64,000 nucleotides of DNA from Paramecium octaurelia. Its lineage: Eukaryota; Ciliophora; Oligohymenophorea; Peniculida; Parameciidae. The stretch covers positions 1 to 64,000 of the forward strand of contig CAJJDP010000150.1 in assembly GCA_905182995.1 (NCBI GenBank). The letters are read 5' to 3'. The notes under the pieces were generated by a model. That model worked only from the letters and a program-made list of their open reading frames with translations. It was not told the origin of the DNA and did not search any database. The position numbers were made by a program, and so were the translations under genes. Position 1 is the first letter of the stretch, and every line of letters begins with the position of its first letter. This document shows positions 27,840-39,484 of this stretch, piece after piece.

Positions 27840-28888
27840 ATGAACCTCGACGATGTCTATAATTGGTATATATATAAGCATTGAGATCACAGGATCCTTG
27901 GCCATAGTCAAAACTATCCAGGGAAACACCAGGAATCCCAGCCAAGAACTATTGCATCTTATAAGCCACTTGAAGCAAAAGCTCAATTTCATATAGTCAT
28001 CAAGGCTACTGCAGAATACATTAAAGAGAAAATGCTTAACGGAAATGTAATCATACTCATTGATTACTCTAGGGTGTCAATATGAAGGAGTTGGGAGCAT
28101 TTACAATGGAAGTTAATTCAGATTATGTTAAGCCACTCCAACATTCAGGATTTAACATGACTCAAGATTTGGGAATTCAAAGGGCAGAGAGAAAACATGT
28201 TCATCAGATAAGGTAGATCATTGTTATCATAGATCAAGACCATGTTTTGTTCCTGACAATTCTTTTAAATATTTCTTGGCTCGTTATCCTGGAAAAGAGG
28301 AAATAACAAAGCCTTTGAGTCAACATTCCATATATTAAAAGGGCTTTGGAATGAACTTTTGCAATGCTGGACCCATTGCTGCATCTTGGTAAGACGAATG
28401 TTAATGAAATCAGTTATTTAGGCAAGGATGTTGTATAATCCATACACAACTCATTGATCAAGGCCATTCATGATCTTACTAGATTGGGACATAACTTAAA
28501 TATAGATTTTGGATTCATCAAAATTAGTGTTGTCAATAGAGACCTAAAATATAAATACGAATAGTCATTTATTAATCGATTAAATTAGACTGATTATGAA
28601 CTCAAAGTATACAAATATCTTTATTATTATTTAGATGCGTTAATCTGATTTAGCCACATCTTAACATTGGACAACCACTTACTAAGAGAAATGGTCTAAG
28701 AGCACGTATAAACAATTAATTACTATATTAGTTTAAATAATTTATTAACACGTCCAAATCCAGGTTAAGTACAAGATAATTATGAAAAATCTATGGCATT
28801 GAAAATCATGTCACTTGATCTCAACACAGCTGAAAAAACAGATTATAGCAAAAAATAGAAAGTGCAATTACCAGCATTAAATAAATGA
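27840..28888 (+). CDS. CCDC81-like HU-domain protein
   Basis: 298-residue protein starting 27 bp after the PP2A stop. Two tandem segments resemble the eukaryotic HU-like domains of CCDC81, a centrosome/cilium-linked protein: a helix (VIKATAEYIKEKMLNG), then GVNMKELGAFTMEV, an FxxF-like strand, and later KDVVQSIHNSLIKAIHDL with NLNIDFGFIKISV. Six introns of 20-28 nt are needed, and only that splicing yields one frame. The tail (RPNPGQVQDNYEKSM...) is basic. A ciliary or basal-body role is inferred from the family, not from this sequence. Confidence 0.65.
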
Positions 28889-28928
28889 GTTTGTTTTAAA
28901 AACAATACCAAATATTAATAAATATTTA

Positions 28929-30151
28929 TCAAGAGATTTTTTTTAACACATATACTTTAAAGATATCTTGTTCATCTGTTATGGTTTGACATACATGATA
29001 TTTGTCTGGTTATTCAGAAAATCCTGGGAATATTTTCATCTCGACTCTCTAAAAATCTGTTGATATCACCAAATTCTTCTATCCAAATTCCATCTGTTTC
29101 ACTCCACAATTTATTGCCCTTTACTTTAGTTCTCTATTGATAGTATGAACTCTCAATTCCTATCCATGACATTGGAATAAGAATGTAATAAGATCAGGAT
29201 CTTTGCCAGGAAATCCATATTGCCATTGAGATGGAGTGTAACCACCAAAGTATTAAGAGTTCTTTTATTTACAAATGACAAGCGTATTGGGTTATCCAGT
29301 CAAATTAGACCAAAATTGCACTTTTTCATAATCTTCTTTATGGTTGTAAACCAACTCAGCCTTCAGTTATTCATTGTGCTTTTTGCTAATAATTTGTTCT
29401 AGTGTCTGTAATAAGGTACCACATCCTTATTGATGAACTGGCTTTGGAATTTTAGAGACTTTTCTTAATTCCAAATCTCTCATTGCTGTAATAATAGCCT
29501 AATAGGAAGTGATCATGTCATCAACCTAAAGGGATTCAATATCTGATGAGTTCTCTTATTTTTATTATTGAATCTAGATGTGAACTTGCTCAGGTGTTAA
29601 TTTTCTTATGTATCTAAAATAGTCAGTAACTTTCTATTGAATTATAGAGGAGACATCTTTCGATTTGACTTAATGTAAATCAGTAAAGAGATCCTTTATT
29701 TTATGGAATTGGAAGGTCTATGTATGTATATATAGAGAGAATTCATACTTATTAAACAAATACTATTTGCTTGAGTTTGACTTATTGAATCAAGACATCC
29801 AATTTGTTAACCAAACTCTGTATCAGATCTATGCTATTCTTACAGATTTCCCTGAGTTTTTGATATTGATCGGAAATAGTGAAGAACTCTGTTTGATAGA
29901 AATCAAAGATCATTTATTTGACATTCTCATCTTTGATTAAAGGAAAGAATATTTTACACAATTATTATTCAATCTAAATAGATGTAGACTTATACCTTAG
30001 ATAATTCTTGGATTCCATGTCTTTGGTAATCTAATTGGAACTCATCTAGACACTGAGTGCAAACTAATCGAGTGAAGTGTTAGCATTGATGGTTAAGGAC
30101 AATATACTTGATTTCTTATTGAGGATGTAGAAAACACCTACGTATCTGCAT
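28929..30151 (-). CDS. TLDc-domain protein with N-terminal B-box-like zinc finger
   Basis: 389-residue protein. Residues 1-45 hold spaced Cys/His pairs (CFLH, CQH, CTQC) like a B-box. A coiled middle follows, then a TLDc domain from about 240: an L-x-x-C-K-like start, FGGYTPSQWQ, LITFLFQCHG, GQKNLVIST and a closing F. TLDc proteins are linked to oxidative-stress resistance and V-ATPase regulation. Similar TRAF/B-box plus TLDc combinations are common in Paramecium. Two introns: 29974-29995 and 29718-29748. The exact partner or role cannot be read from the sequence. Confidence 0.8.
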
Positions 30152-30248
30152 CTTTTTACTTTCCAAAATTAATGAGTCATTTATAAGAGTATAGAAATTT
30201 GAATAAAATTATGTTAGATTATATTTATCTTTCTTTATATATATTATC

Positions 30249-33240
30249 TCAAAATTAAGCAAAACCTTGCTCTTTAAGATATTTGGTTGCTTTATTCTTG
30301 TTGAATTTACCTAAGATGGAGAATGTTAACACATCATTCACTTGAATAGTTTTCTATCATTAACTAAAATACTATACCTTTCCATCTTTAACACTAATCT
30401 TATTCTGTTTATTCACTTTCAATTGTTATCCTTCCTCCTCAATTTGCTTGCTCAATTCCTCTACATTGAAATTGTTCTCACCAAAGGCTCCATAGATGAA
30501 AGTGTCTGCAACAAACAACAGACCCTTCTTGGCATCCTTGAGTTATTGGATGTACTTTCCAATTTCACTGAAATAAGCAGTTGGATTTGGTTCAGTTGAT
30601 TGGATAACTGTTCTTTGATTTGGACCATCAATAACATATTTCAATTGTGACTTGATCAATTCAGCCTTGAGTTACTAGCATAATTAAATAATATCATACG
30701 TTATATGCAGATTCATAATGTTTCTTCTCTTAGAAAATCTTGCTGCCTTCTTCAACCAATTGATTCTTGGAAATAGACCACAACTTGACCAATGAATTAA
30801 TCATCTCTCCCTCTGAGTTTAATACCTCAATTGTCTTCACTCCAGCAACATAATAGAGTCTTACAACACCATCTTATAATTTTTAAGTTTTAAGAATTCT
30901 CACCCATCCTACTTCTGATGTGCTGTCACAATGGGTACCACAACAAGCTTCAACATCTATTCCATCGATATTTACAACTCTTAATTCATTTCCTGGTACA
31001 ATACCACCTTGATATAATCTGAATCCATATTCCTTTTCAGCATCAGCTTTATTCATAAATCCTTTATTGATTTGTTTTGCAGATAAGATGATCTTATTGA
31101 CCTCATTCTCAATGGCTTATTCTTATTCCTTAGACAAAGGTGCAAAGTGAGTAATATCAAGATGTGCATTGTGAACACTCTTATGAGCACCATTTTACCA
31201 AACATGAGGACCAAGTACTCTTCTGCATGCTGCAAATACAATATGAGTAGCTGTGTGATGATTTCTCAAAATTGTTCTTCTTTCTAAATCGATTTCAGCT
31301 AACACTTCTTAACCAACATATGTATCAACTGCATTTTGTAATGGTTTTTCTAAGATATGTAACACAACCTTGCCAACTTTTTATACATTGTTAACATAAT
31401 ATCTCTCACCTTAAATAGTTAACCAACCTTAATCGAAATCTTAACCACCACCAAATGGATAAAAGGCAGATTGATTCAAAATCACAATGTTGGGAAGATT
31501 CTATTGTTAAACATTACTGAATATAGTAACAATTTTAGCTTAGAATTTGCCATCTTTTGGTGTTTGATAATATAAATTAGTAGTTTCAGGTAAATGAACT
31601 GTGTTATAAAGAATAGCTTCAGGTGCTTTAGTAATTCTGGCTGCTCTATCTGCCAATTCAGCATACAAATTACCAGGGATTGGCAATTTACTAATTTGAC
31701 TAATAGTATCAGCTGGTATTCCATGAGTACTCATAGCAAAGATCCAATCGTCAATACTTAATTGATTATTCTTTTATTTCAATAATTTTTCTAATTTAAC
31801 TTTCTTATCATCATCTGTTTTAGCCCATCTTTCATATTCTTATTTGATAATTTAATCGAAACTCTTATATTCTCCAAATGGACCATAAAGTTTAGCCAAA
31901 TCATTTTTGTGTTCTTAAAATAATTATAATAATCCATCCATTCCTAATTTATCCCACCAATTATTCTTCTTCAAGACCGCAAATACTCTTCTGATGATAT
32001 TTCTAATATTAGAACCACCACCAACATTTGAGGGTAATGATCCATCAGTAACGACCATCATAACAGTACGAGTGTGATCCAATATGATATACATATCCTT
32101 CAATTGTTCAATTTCCTTCTTAATAGTTTAGACATCATATCCAATCTATGATGAAATGAATTCCCAGGTCTTATCAACATTTTCAACTTCATCAACATTC
32201 AATAAACAACTGTATGGTCCAAATGCTTTCCAAACATCATTTGAATATTCGACTTATAACTTTTATGCCAAGAATGCAAAGGCCCCAGCAAAGACATCGA
32301 AATAACTTGTAGGTGAACCATTGACTAACCAAGGTATACGTTCCAATCCGATTCCTGTATCTATGATTTTAATTGGTAATTCTTCATATGATCCATCATG
32401 GAAATATTTATATTGCATAAACACCATGTTTCCTACTTCCAATCCATTGACGAAGTACTCTACTGATGGACCCAAGTTTCCACCTCCTGCCCAAACATCT
32501 TCAATGAATGTAATATCATCTGGATTGATTTCTAACTCTTCAGTCAACCATCTATAGTTGAATTCTACACATTCCTCCTTAAAGAACACGTATTTGTCAG
32601 GATAATTGAATGTCTAGATACCAAGCATGATAAATCCGGAATAATGTCTTCCTGTCAAACCAATATTGTCGAGATCATTGAATCTCACACAAAATTATGG
32701 ACAGATCAATGGATTTGCTGGTGGATCCATCTCACCTGTTACACAAAATGGTTAGAAACAATAGATTCCTGCTGCTACATAATCAACATCATTTCTCCAT
32801 CTGGCCACCACTGGATATCTATCAATTGCTGTGCATGGTACTCTAGCACTTGTTAAAGATTTCTTGAATCCGTTCCAAGCATCGGCATATGTTATTTTAT
32901 TTCCTTTGGCTCCTTTACCTGTGCCTACACCAATAAAGGAGTACTTCCCTTCACAACTAAAAAATTATTGATTTCTTCAATTACTTTGAATCTCCACAAG
33001 TGGTCTTCTTATCTGTGTGTCTCCAAAAATATGCTCCACATTTTGGACATTTGCATCTACTGAACCCAAATTTATCGAAAACCTTGGTTGGGTAGAACAA
33101 CTCTGGGTTTGCCTCAAATTAAGGTCTTACGATCTTTTTGATTTCCTATTTAAAATATACACAAGTCACTCTACCTTTGGGGTGATAGCCTTTATGGTTT
33201 TGACTTCTTCTACGGTCTCTTCGAATTCCTTTTATTACAT
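30249..33240 (-). CDS. alaS: Alanyl-tRNA synthetase, archaeal type
   Basis: 961-residue enzyme charging tRNA-Ala with alanine. The N-terminus has the archaeal zinc cluster ([11 protein letters not shown]...CGDSNC) ahead of class-II motifs in [34 protein letters not shown] and [11 protein letters not shown]. The editing domain has HHTATH and, later, CCGTHCDS. The C-terminal region is complete. Four introns: 33146-33174, 32957-32984, 30675-30699, 30354-30377. Known eukaryotic cytosolic AlaRS is mostly bacterial-like; the Zn cluster plus ARWRNDV/GEM-type motifs point to the archaeal branch, suggesting lateral transfer or an unusual inheritance. Enzyme identity is secure; the origin is inference. 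Confidence 0.93.
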
Positions 33241-33429
33241 CACTTTCGATATTTAATATAAATGATTTGTTTACAAGAAACGTGTTTTAAATAGTCTAAT
33301 AATTATCATTTAATATCATTCAATCATAGATGTGGCTATATTATAATATTATTGGCCCATTGTTTTATTAATATATAAGAGAACTCAATAAGTCCCTATA
33401 CTCACTTAATATTATATTCAAATAAATAA

Positions 33430-34499
33430 ATGGATTAATTGATATAAATCAAAGTAATTTGCTCTTCAATTTCCCTTTTCAGTAGTACAACTGTCGCTCT
33501 ATTATTTTTATCAAACCCAAGTAATTCATTACCTTTATATAAGAATTGAGAACACCAACCTTTCGTTTAGTCCTCCAACTCCAGATCGCTGATGCTCTCT
33601 TTGCCCTAGCAAGCATTATCAATAGTAACGATGACAATAATGGACTATGGTAAGTAATGTCATAAATAGTGTATTCCAGGCATTTCTGGTCAATTACAGT
33701 CGTGAATCAAGTATAGTGTGGATTGGAATTTTTGCTTACAATATGTGTGCCACAATTGTTGATAATTAAGAATTGCCAGGTCTTCTAAAATTTTATGTTG
33801 TTGCAATAGGTAACATTTTTGAATCCAATTGTTCTAGGCATTCCATTCATATTGAGTGCTTATCCATTCGCTTGGGATGCCTATGGGTTGAATTATTCAA
33901 TGTGTTGGTTATTACCAGATAGCATCGCTTTAATGGTCGTCGATTATTTGGTTCTTTGTATTGGCATACTGTTCTACATCATATATTTTTATATAAAAAT
34001 ATATAACTTCTTGTATAATGTTACTGAGGTAAGAATTGAATTGAAGATTAATAGATGAAATCATATAAGCTATTCCTCTATCCTCTTTCTTTCCTCCTTA
34101 CTCAAATTTGGACCATGATTGATATATTCCAAAAATACGACCAATATAGTGTATGAAATTATGTTTATAGATAGACCTATGCATTCAAAGATGTAGCGGT
34201 TGCATTTGTGAGTCTCTAAGGTTTCATAAATTCTCTGGTTTATGGGTTGACTCCTCAAGTCCTTGAGATTATCAAGTCTTTTTGTTACTCAATCAATCAG
34301 AAGGAGTAGCGGGAATTACAGATAGCGAATCAATGTATTTATCATTAAGGAAGAAATAGAGGATTTCGACTCATCCAGATAATAATCATTTATTATGCCT
34401 ATGGGATTTGACACTAGAACATCGAGTGACACTAGTGTATAGAATGGCAAATTCAATTAATAACTGATTAGTGCAGTAAAACAACAATAAGAATTATGA
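33430..34499 (+). CDS. cAMP-receptor-like seven-transmembrane GPCR
   Basis: 299-residue membrane receptor of the Dictyostelium CAR/cAMP-receptor-like class. In order: TM1 (VALLFLSNPKLRTPTF), TM2 (LQLQIADALFALASI), the conserved Cys after it (NGLCVFQAF), TM3 (VWIGIFAYNM), TM4 (GIPFILSAYPFAW), loop Cys in YSMCW, TM5, TM6, and TM7 with INSLVYG. The tail is Ser/Thr/Gln-rich (GFDTRTSSDTS). Seven introns: 33521-33543, 33650-33669, 33810-33837, 34029-34054, 34151-34170, 34193-34220, 34276-34300 (this last starts GTC). It presumably signals through heterotrimeric G proteins, but the ligand is unknown. An upstream ATG at 33331 gives a frame that lacks TM1. Confidence 0.8.
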
Positions 34500-34837
34500 T
34501 GATATATTATTATTGTATTCAATTCCATCAATATAATTTGTTGATATTTTCCCCCTAGATTTCGGTAGTCTATTACACGCTCATTCTTGGTTTATTTAAT
34601 CTATGTAGCGGGATTATATCCTTTAAATAAGAGGTTTGATATTTCTCTATGAGAAGAATTTTAAGTGTATCTAATGATTTTTTAGTTTATAACTAAATGC
34701 TAATAATTATTAACCCTTGAATAAATAATTATCTTATTAGATAGTATAATGATTTTATCTTACTTATTTAATAATCAAATAGATTTTATCCATTGATAGT
34801 GTAGAAATATTATTTGATTTTAAATTAATTTTATATT
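34500..34837. other. Spacer between convergent genes
   Basis: AT-rich, 338 bp, between the GPCR stop and the stop of the minus-strand secreted protein. It contains runs of T/A but no recognisable gene. Confidence 0.6.
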
Positions 34838-35690
34838 TCATATCCAAATAATCATAGTGATAAATGCCATGATGAACTGGAAGCTTCCACTGCTCTTTAT
34901 TTCTATTTATTTTCTATCATCAGATTCACTCAGTTTGATTTTGATCTCCTCTTCAATTAAATCTTAAAATCCATAGTAGGTGTCATTAAAGCCACCTGTA
35001 CTATTTGTGTTATTGGGAATGCCTGTAGAATTTGTAGAATTAGTTGAAGGAGGAACTATTTTTTGATTTTATAATTACCTTCTGGTTCATTCCAAGGCTT
35101 ATCATCATCTTCAGTGTTCTCATCAGTATCCTATTCTTCATAGTCCTCTTCCTCTGCTGATGCATCATCCTGATCATTAGTTTCATTCTCCTCCACTTTA
35201 GGTTGATTCAGAGTTTAATTGTTTCTAATTAATATTATAAGTCATTTACAGAGTTGTTTGATTTTAGAAAGGTTATTAATTTGGATTTGGGGGTTATTAA
35301 GGTGGCTATTATGAAGTAGGTAAGGGTCCTCCTTCTGTTGTGGCAGGTCCTGGGTGACCTGGTCCTTAATGGGGACCTTGTTGATGATCCTAATGTTTTC
35401 CTCCTCTCTCAGGAACCTCATTGAGAAGACGAGTAAATGGTTGTGACTAGATTAGTGCATTGAGTTACCAAACATTTGTTGAATCTCTTACTGTAGTAAC
35501 ATTCATTTGTTCTACAGTTTAAAGGGTATGTGGCATCTATTTCAGTACACTTTTGAGGTCTTGGTCTGCACTCTCCTTAAGATAATTGACAACTATCCTG
35601 GTATTCTACATTCAAGGTCAAACATTCCTCAAAATTTCTAGTAAGACAAGATGAATTAACAAAGCCGAGCAAAACGAAAGTAAATAACAT
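34838..35690 (-). CDS. Secreted Cys-rich, Pro/Gln-rich protein, probably GPI-anchored
   Basis: 260 residues. A signal peptide (MLFTFVLLGFVNS) leads a Cys-rich head with about ten cysteines, then a Pro/Gln/Gly-rich stretch (HQGPGHPGP, QQPPQQPPNP), an acidic segment, an N-glycosylation-rich segment (STNSTNSTG, NNTNST, NDT), and a C-terminal hydrophobic tail after a small-residue site (KSSGSF...ITMIIWI), the layout of a GPI-anchored surface protein. Three introns: 35447-35468, 35225-35249, 35056-35078. No family is recognised. The next gene upstream has the same design, so the pair probably arose by duplication. Confidence 0.75.
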
Positions 35691-35705
35691 ATTATATTAT
35701 TATTA

Positions 35706-36312
35706 TCAAATAAATAATTAGAACATCATAATAGGTATTATTAATGCAGTATAAGATGAACTAGTAAAAAATCCAGGATCTTATCCATCCTTCTGATCCA
35801 AAAAATCTTCTTGATAAAAATCCAACTCTTATATTTCAAAAATAATAGTATCTTATTTTGAATAGTCAATCTTCTATTCTTCCAAATTGGTGTTAAGAAT
35901 ATCGGAATTCTCATTCAAATTACTCGATGTTTAATCAGAATTCTTTTTTGATCCAGAATTACTATTCTGGCTAGATTCTTCAATTTACTCATTCTATTTT
36001 TATCTTTTCCAATATTTATTCTTTTTCCATCCATTGTGTTTGTGATTGAGAATTCTGAGTTAAATGTTCTAATTCGCATTTTAAGACTATTTTGATATTT
36101 CATAATATTACTTCACAAATTGAGAGTTATTCATTGAAATGACATTGGGATTCATAGCAATTTTTCTCACTTAATTCATAACAATTAACTTATTTAGACT
36201 CACATAAATAATTCACTATTTAACAATTATTGTCCTGCAGACATGTACTTATTGATCTGTCAGAACACTTTGAATGTACTTCAATCAATATCAAAAAGAA
36301 GGCCACCAACAT
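35706..36312 (-). CDS. Secreted Cys-rich protein, probably GPI-anchored (paralogue of neighbour)
   Basis: 193 residues: signal peptide (MLVAFFLILIEVHS), a head with about ten cysteines (KCSDRSISTCLQDNNC...), a Ser/Asn/Gln-rich linker, an acidic stretch, and a C-terminal hydrophobic segment (YTALIIPIMMFQLFI) preceded by Ser residues, as for GPI addition. One 25-nt intron, 36087-36111. Its stop lies 15 bp from the start of the similar downstream gene. Function unknown; surface location is inferred from the two hydrophobic ends. Confidence 0.72.
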
Positions 36313-36446
36313 TAAATTTAAAAAAATAAATTTATTATTTGTTTAGAAATTTAATAATATTCTATAAATATTAATTTTCTATAGAATGATCAACTTTTGA
36401 ATTATTTAAATATAGGATGGAATTTATCATATACAAATCATAAGAT

Positions 36447-38549
36447 TCATTTTCTAAGAACTTGAGATTTAATCATTCCATTATAGGTTGACTATCTCTT
36501 CATTTGGGATGGCCTTGTATTGGATTCCTTTTATTACTATTATGCTGCATGTTTCTAAGAGACTCGTCTGACTTAAGTTTGCATCTTCGAAATCATTTAT
36601 TTGTGTTTATAAAATAAACAAGGGTACATTAAGGACAAATGTCGAATTTGATCAAAGTAATCACTTCTTTATTGAATACTCAATTCGCCTTTATTCAAAT
36701 ATATTTTGAGTTGCATGAAGTAATCCAACTTATTTTGATCAAATTCGTCTGAATCGATTTTAAAGTGAAATTTCCATCTATTCCATATTTTATTTTCTGT
36801 CTATTGCATAAACTAAGCCAACAAATTTAATAAACTCAATATGGTTATTGAATCGAGTTTGTGATGCTTAATGATTTCCATGAACTCTTCTGGCAGAATC
36901 AAATCTAAAATATAATTCGAATCCTTAAGATAGATGGGTTCATTCAATTATTGGTGTAATTCCTATCTCAACTGTTTAAAATAACAAATGAGATTGCTTA
37001 TGGAAATCCAAGAGAGTTGCTAATTGTTTTTCAAACCAAATAGAATGCAATAAAAATGATGCAATGAATGTTGTGTATAATCCTTTTAAGTCAAAAGATG
37101 ATTTACAATACGATTGAGACGATCATTGTCATTCATCCATACTCTGAATATCACACAAACATTCTACATTAAATCATCGTAATTGGTTAGATACTCTAAA
37201 AACTAGATTAGCTAATTGTCATAGTCATTCTCAACTTCTTATTCGTGTATTTCTATTTTATTAAAATGCAAACAGAAAGGATGCATATTAGTAAATAGTT
37301 CATAAAGAGTCTTATTCTCTACATACTAAGGAATGTGAAGAATAGATTGAGCATATTGATGAGGTTGCTTTAAATCCTCTTACAATTTCTTTTATTGTAC
37401 CAATATTGATCCCAATTGTTTGAAGTCCTTTTGAAAATCACTCTTGTAATCAAACAACTATCGGTCATATTATTTAAAGAGGTTCTCCAATTCTAATGAC
37501 TTTAAACCCACTGCATTCATTCTTTTCTCTGCCTATTTCAAATCACTCATCTGAAGTACAGCCTGTTTATATTCATTAAACTCCGATTGGATGGATAATA
37601 TTTAGGTTTCCAACGAATCGCATTTTCTTTAGTATTATTACTCCTATAATTTAAATTCCTTTTCTGCCCTTATTAATTTGTCTTCTGTTAGATTTTTTTA
37701 TTATATTGCCTCCTCAAATTATTACTTAAATTGCGAGATTTGATATTCAATATAATCTGTGCAACTCTTATCCATCCATTACATTGCTACATCAATCAAG
37801 ACCACCCAAAACTTCCAAAAGTATTCTAAAAATGTAGCCAATTTAATGTCCATTCTAGAAACCTGTTTGATCAGGAGTGTCACCATTTCTGATACCATTT
37901 CCATTGTGTCAGATAAATGCTTTAATTTAAAATTCTCAGCTGGAGTCTATTGTTGATTAAATATCGATCCAATAATTTTCTTATCCAATTGTTGCAAAGT
38001 GTTGTAAAATATAAACAATATTTTACTATCAAGATTGCTTTACATTTTTTCCTCCTTCCATCTCTATATTTCGTACTGATTGCTTAACAATTAAACCTTA
38101 ACAGATTCTGACAATTCGGTTATACTGTCAATCAAAAATTCGTGATTCCTTGCTAAAAAGCTGTTTTATTCAAACAATAACTGAATAGGTACTATGTCCT
38201 ACTCCGTTTAACTTTTTTTTATTTCCAAATATTCCTTACTGACATTATTACTTTTTGTCTTGAGTTCCCTATCCTATAATCTCCTTTAGGATTTCGTCAG
38301 CGAAGGACAACGAGAAAGAGATAACTAAGAACTTGTTAACAATTGTCCATTCTATCGAAATTTATACAATGCTGTGTTAGGTGTTTTTGTATAAAATAAT
38401 TCAGTTTTTGTTTTTTTATGAGTTGTTCTAACTGTTTTAGGTTGTTTAAAATGATCAGCCAAATTAGAGCAAAAATCTGCATCATTAAAGATTAGATCTG
38501 TTTCAGTACCTAAAGTTAATTTATTTGCTGCCTTAATTTTAGATTTCAT
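36447..38549 (-). CDS. Large coiled-coil protein of unknown function
   Basis: Intronless 700-residue frame from MKSKIKAANKL to TGA. Residues 60-110 are basic, and much of the centre (about 250-420) is heptad-rich coiled coil (KQQFEEAIQQKN, LIRAEKEFKLQEQQYQRK, LETQILSIQSEF), then a helical, hydrophobic-rich region and a basic Gln-rich tail. No enzymatic motif. The start at 38549 is chosen because the frame upstream of the Met at 38350 is also open and continuous. Could be a cytoskeletal or basal-body component, but that is only a guess. Confidence 0.7.
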
Positions 38550-39484
38550 ATAAAAATATAATTATATATTTATGTATTTCTATGAAATTTAAGCAAAATC
38601 AATATGTTTATTTAATAATTTATTATTACATATATCTAAATCAACTCTAGTAAATAATGCTTTTATATACTTGTAATTAAGATAACTTTAATTATTAAAC
38701 TTTTCTCTTACTCAAAATTTAATCATTTTTATATATATCAAGCTCTGTCATTAACAGAAATGAGTTAACAGTAGATATTGATTATTTAATAATTGAGGTT
38801 TTATGTAGCATTCATTATATAGAATTCATTTTCTACCTTCTAGTATCAGGATGATATATATAACTGCTTTAGTTGAACAGATTAGATTCTTCAAAGTTAA
38901 CAAAAATTGTTAAGTATGTTTCGATAATATTATTAATAATATGTGAAGAATCGAACGATAATCAGTGGTAGGATGAAATAGTTTTTTGCTCTTAATTGTA
39001 TGTGAGTTAATGAGACTCAAGTATGTTTCCTTGGTAATAAAACAAATAAATGATTGTAGAATCAATATATGATTAAAATTTAACACATTAATCAAAATAT
39101 CTTTACTCTTTTTTCTTTGTCAAATTTCCATAATATAATGGATTTTTATATCTGATGAAGATATTTGTAGAATTACTAAAACATTCTTGAAAAATTGAAA
39201 AATATCAAGCTCAAAAACTGTGAAATAGTAACCATTTATAAATTAATAAACTTTAATAATATAACAACCAAAACAAAATTCAATTATGTCTTCAATATAT
39301 TAACGATTGCATATTAATGGGTACAAAATCCTGTTTTGATAGAAGTTTAAAATGAGCAGAAAAGAGATTTTATTGTAAAGTTTACAGTAGTTCCTATGGA
39401 GAAAAATTCAAACCGCTTAAAGATATTAACATCAGCCATTAAATTTATTTTAAATAAATAAATATATTTATAATAAATAATTAG
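38550..39484. other. Long AT-rich intergenic stretch, no gene seen
   Basis: About 930 bp, unusually long for this gene-dense region, lying between the start of the coiled-coil gene and the stop of the next minus-strand gene. A short minus-strand frame (39095-38910, hydrophobic and His-rich) has no support. No RNA gene or repeat was recognised. Confidence 0.5.

Noticed and set aside
33331..33429. Earlier ATG as start of the GPCR
   Set aside because: It leads to a frame that lacks a first transmembrane segment; the ATG at 33430 gives TM1 directly with a normal 23-nt intron.
38910..39095. 61-codon minus-strand frame in the long spacer
   Set aside because: Short, no motif, composition as expected from AT-rich DNA.
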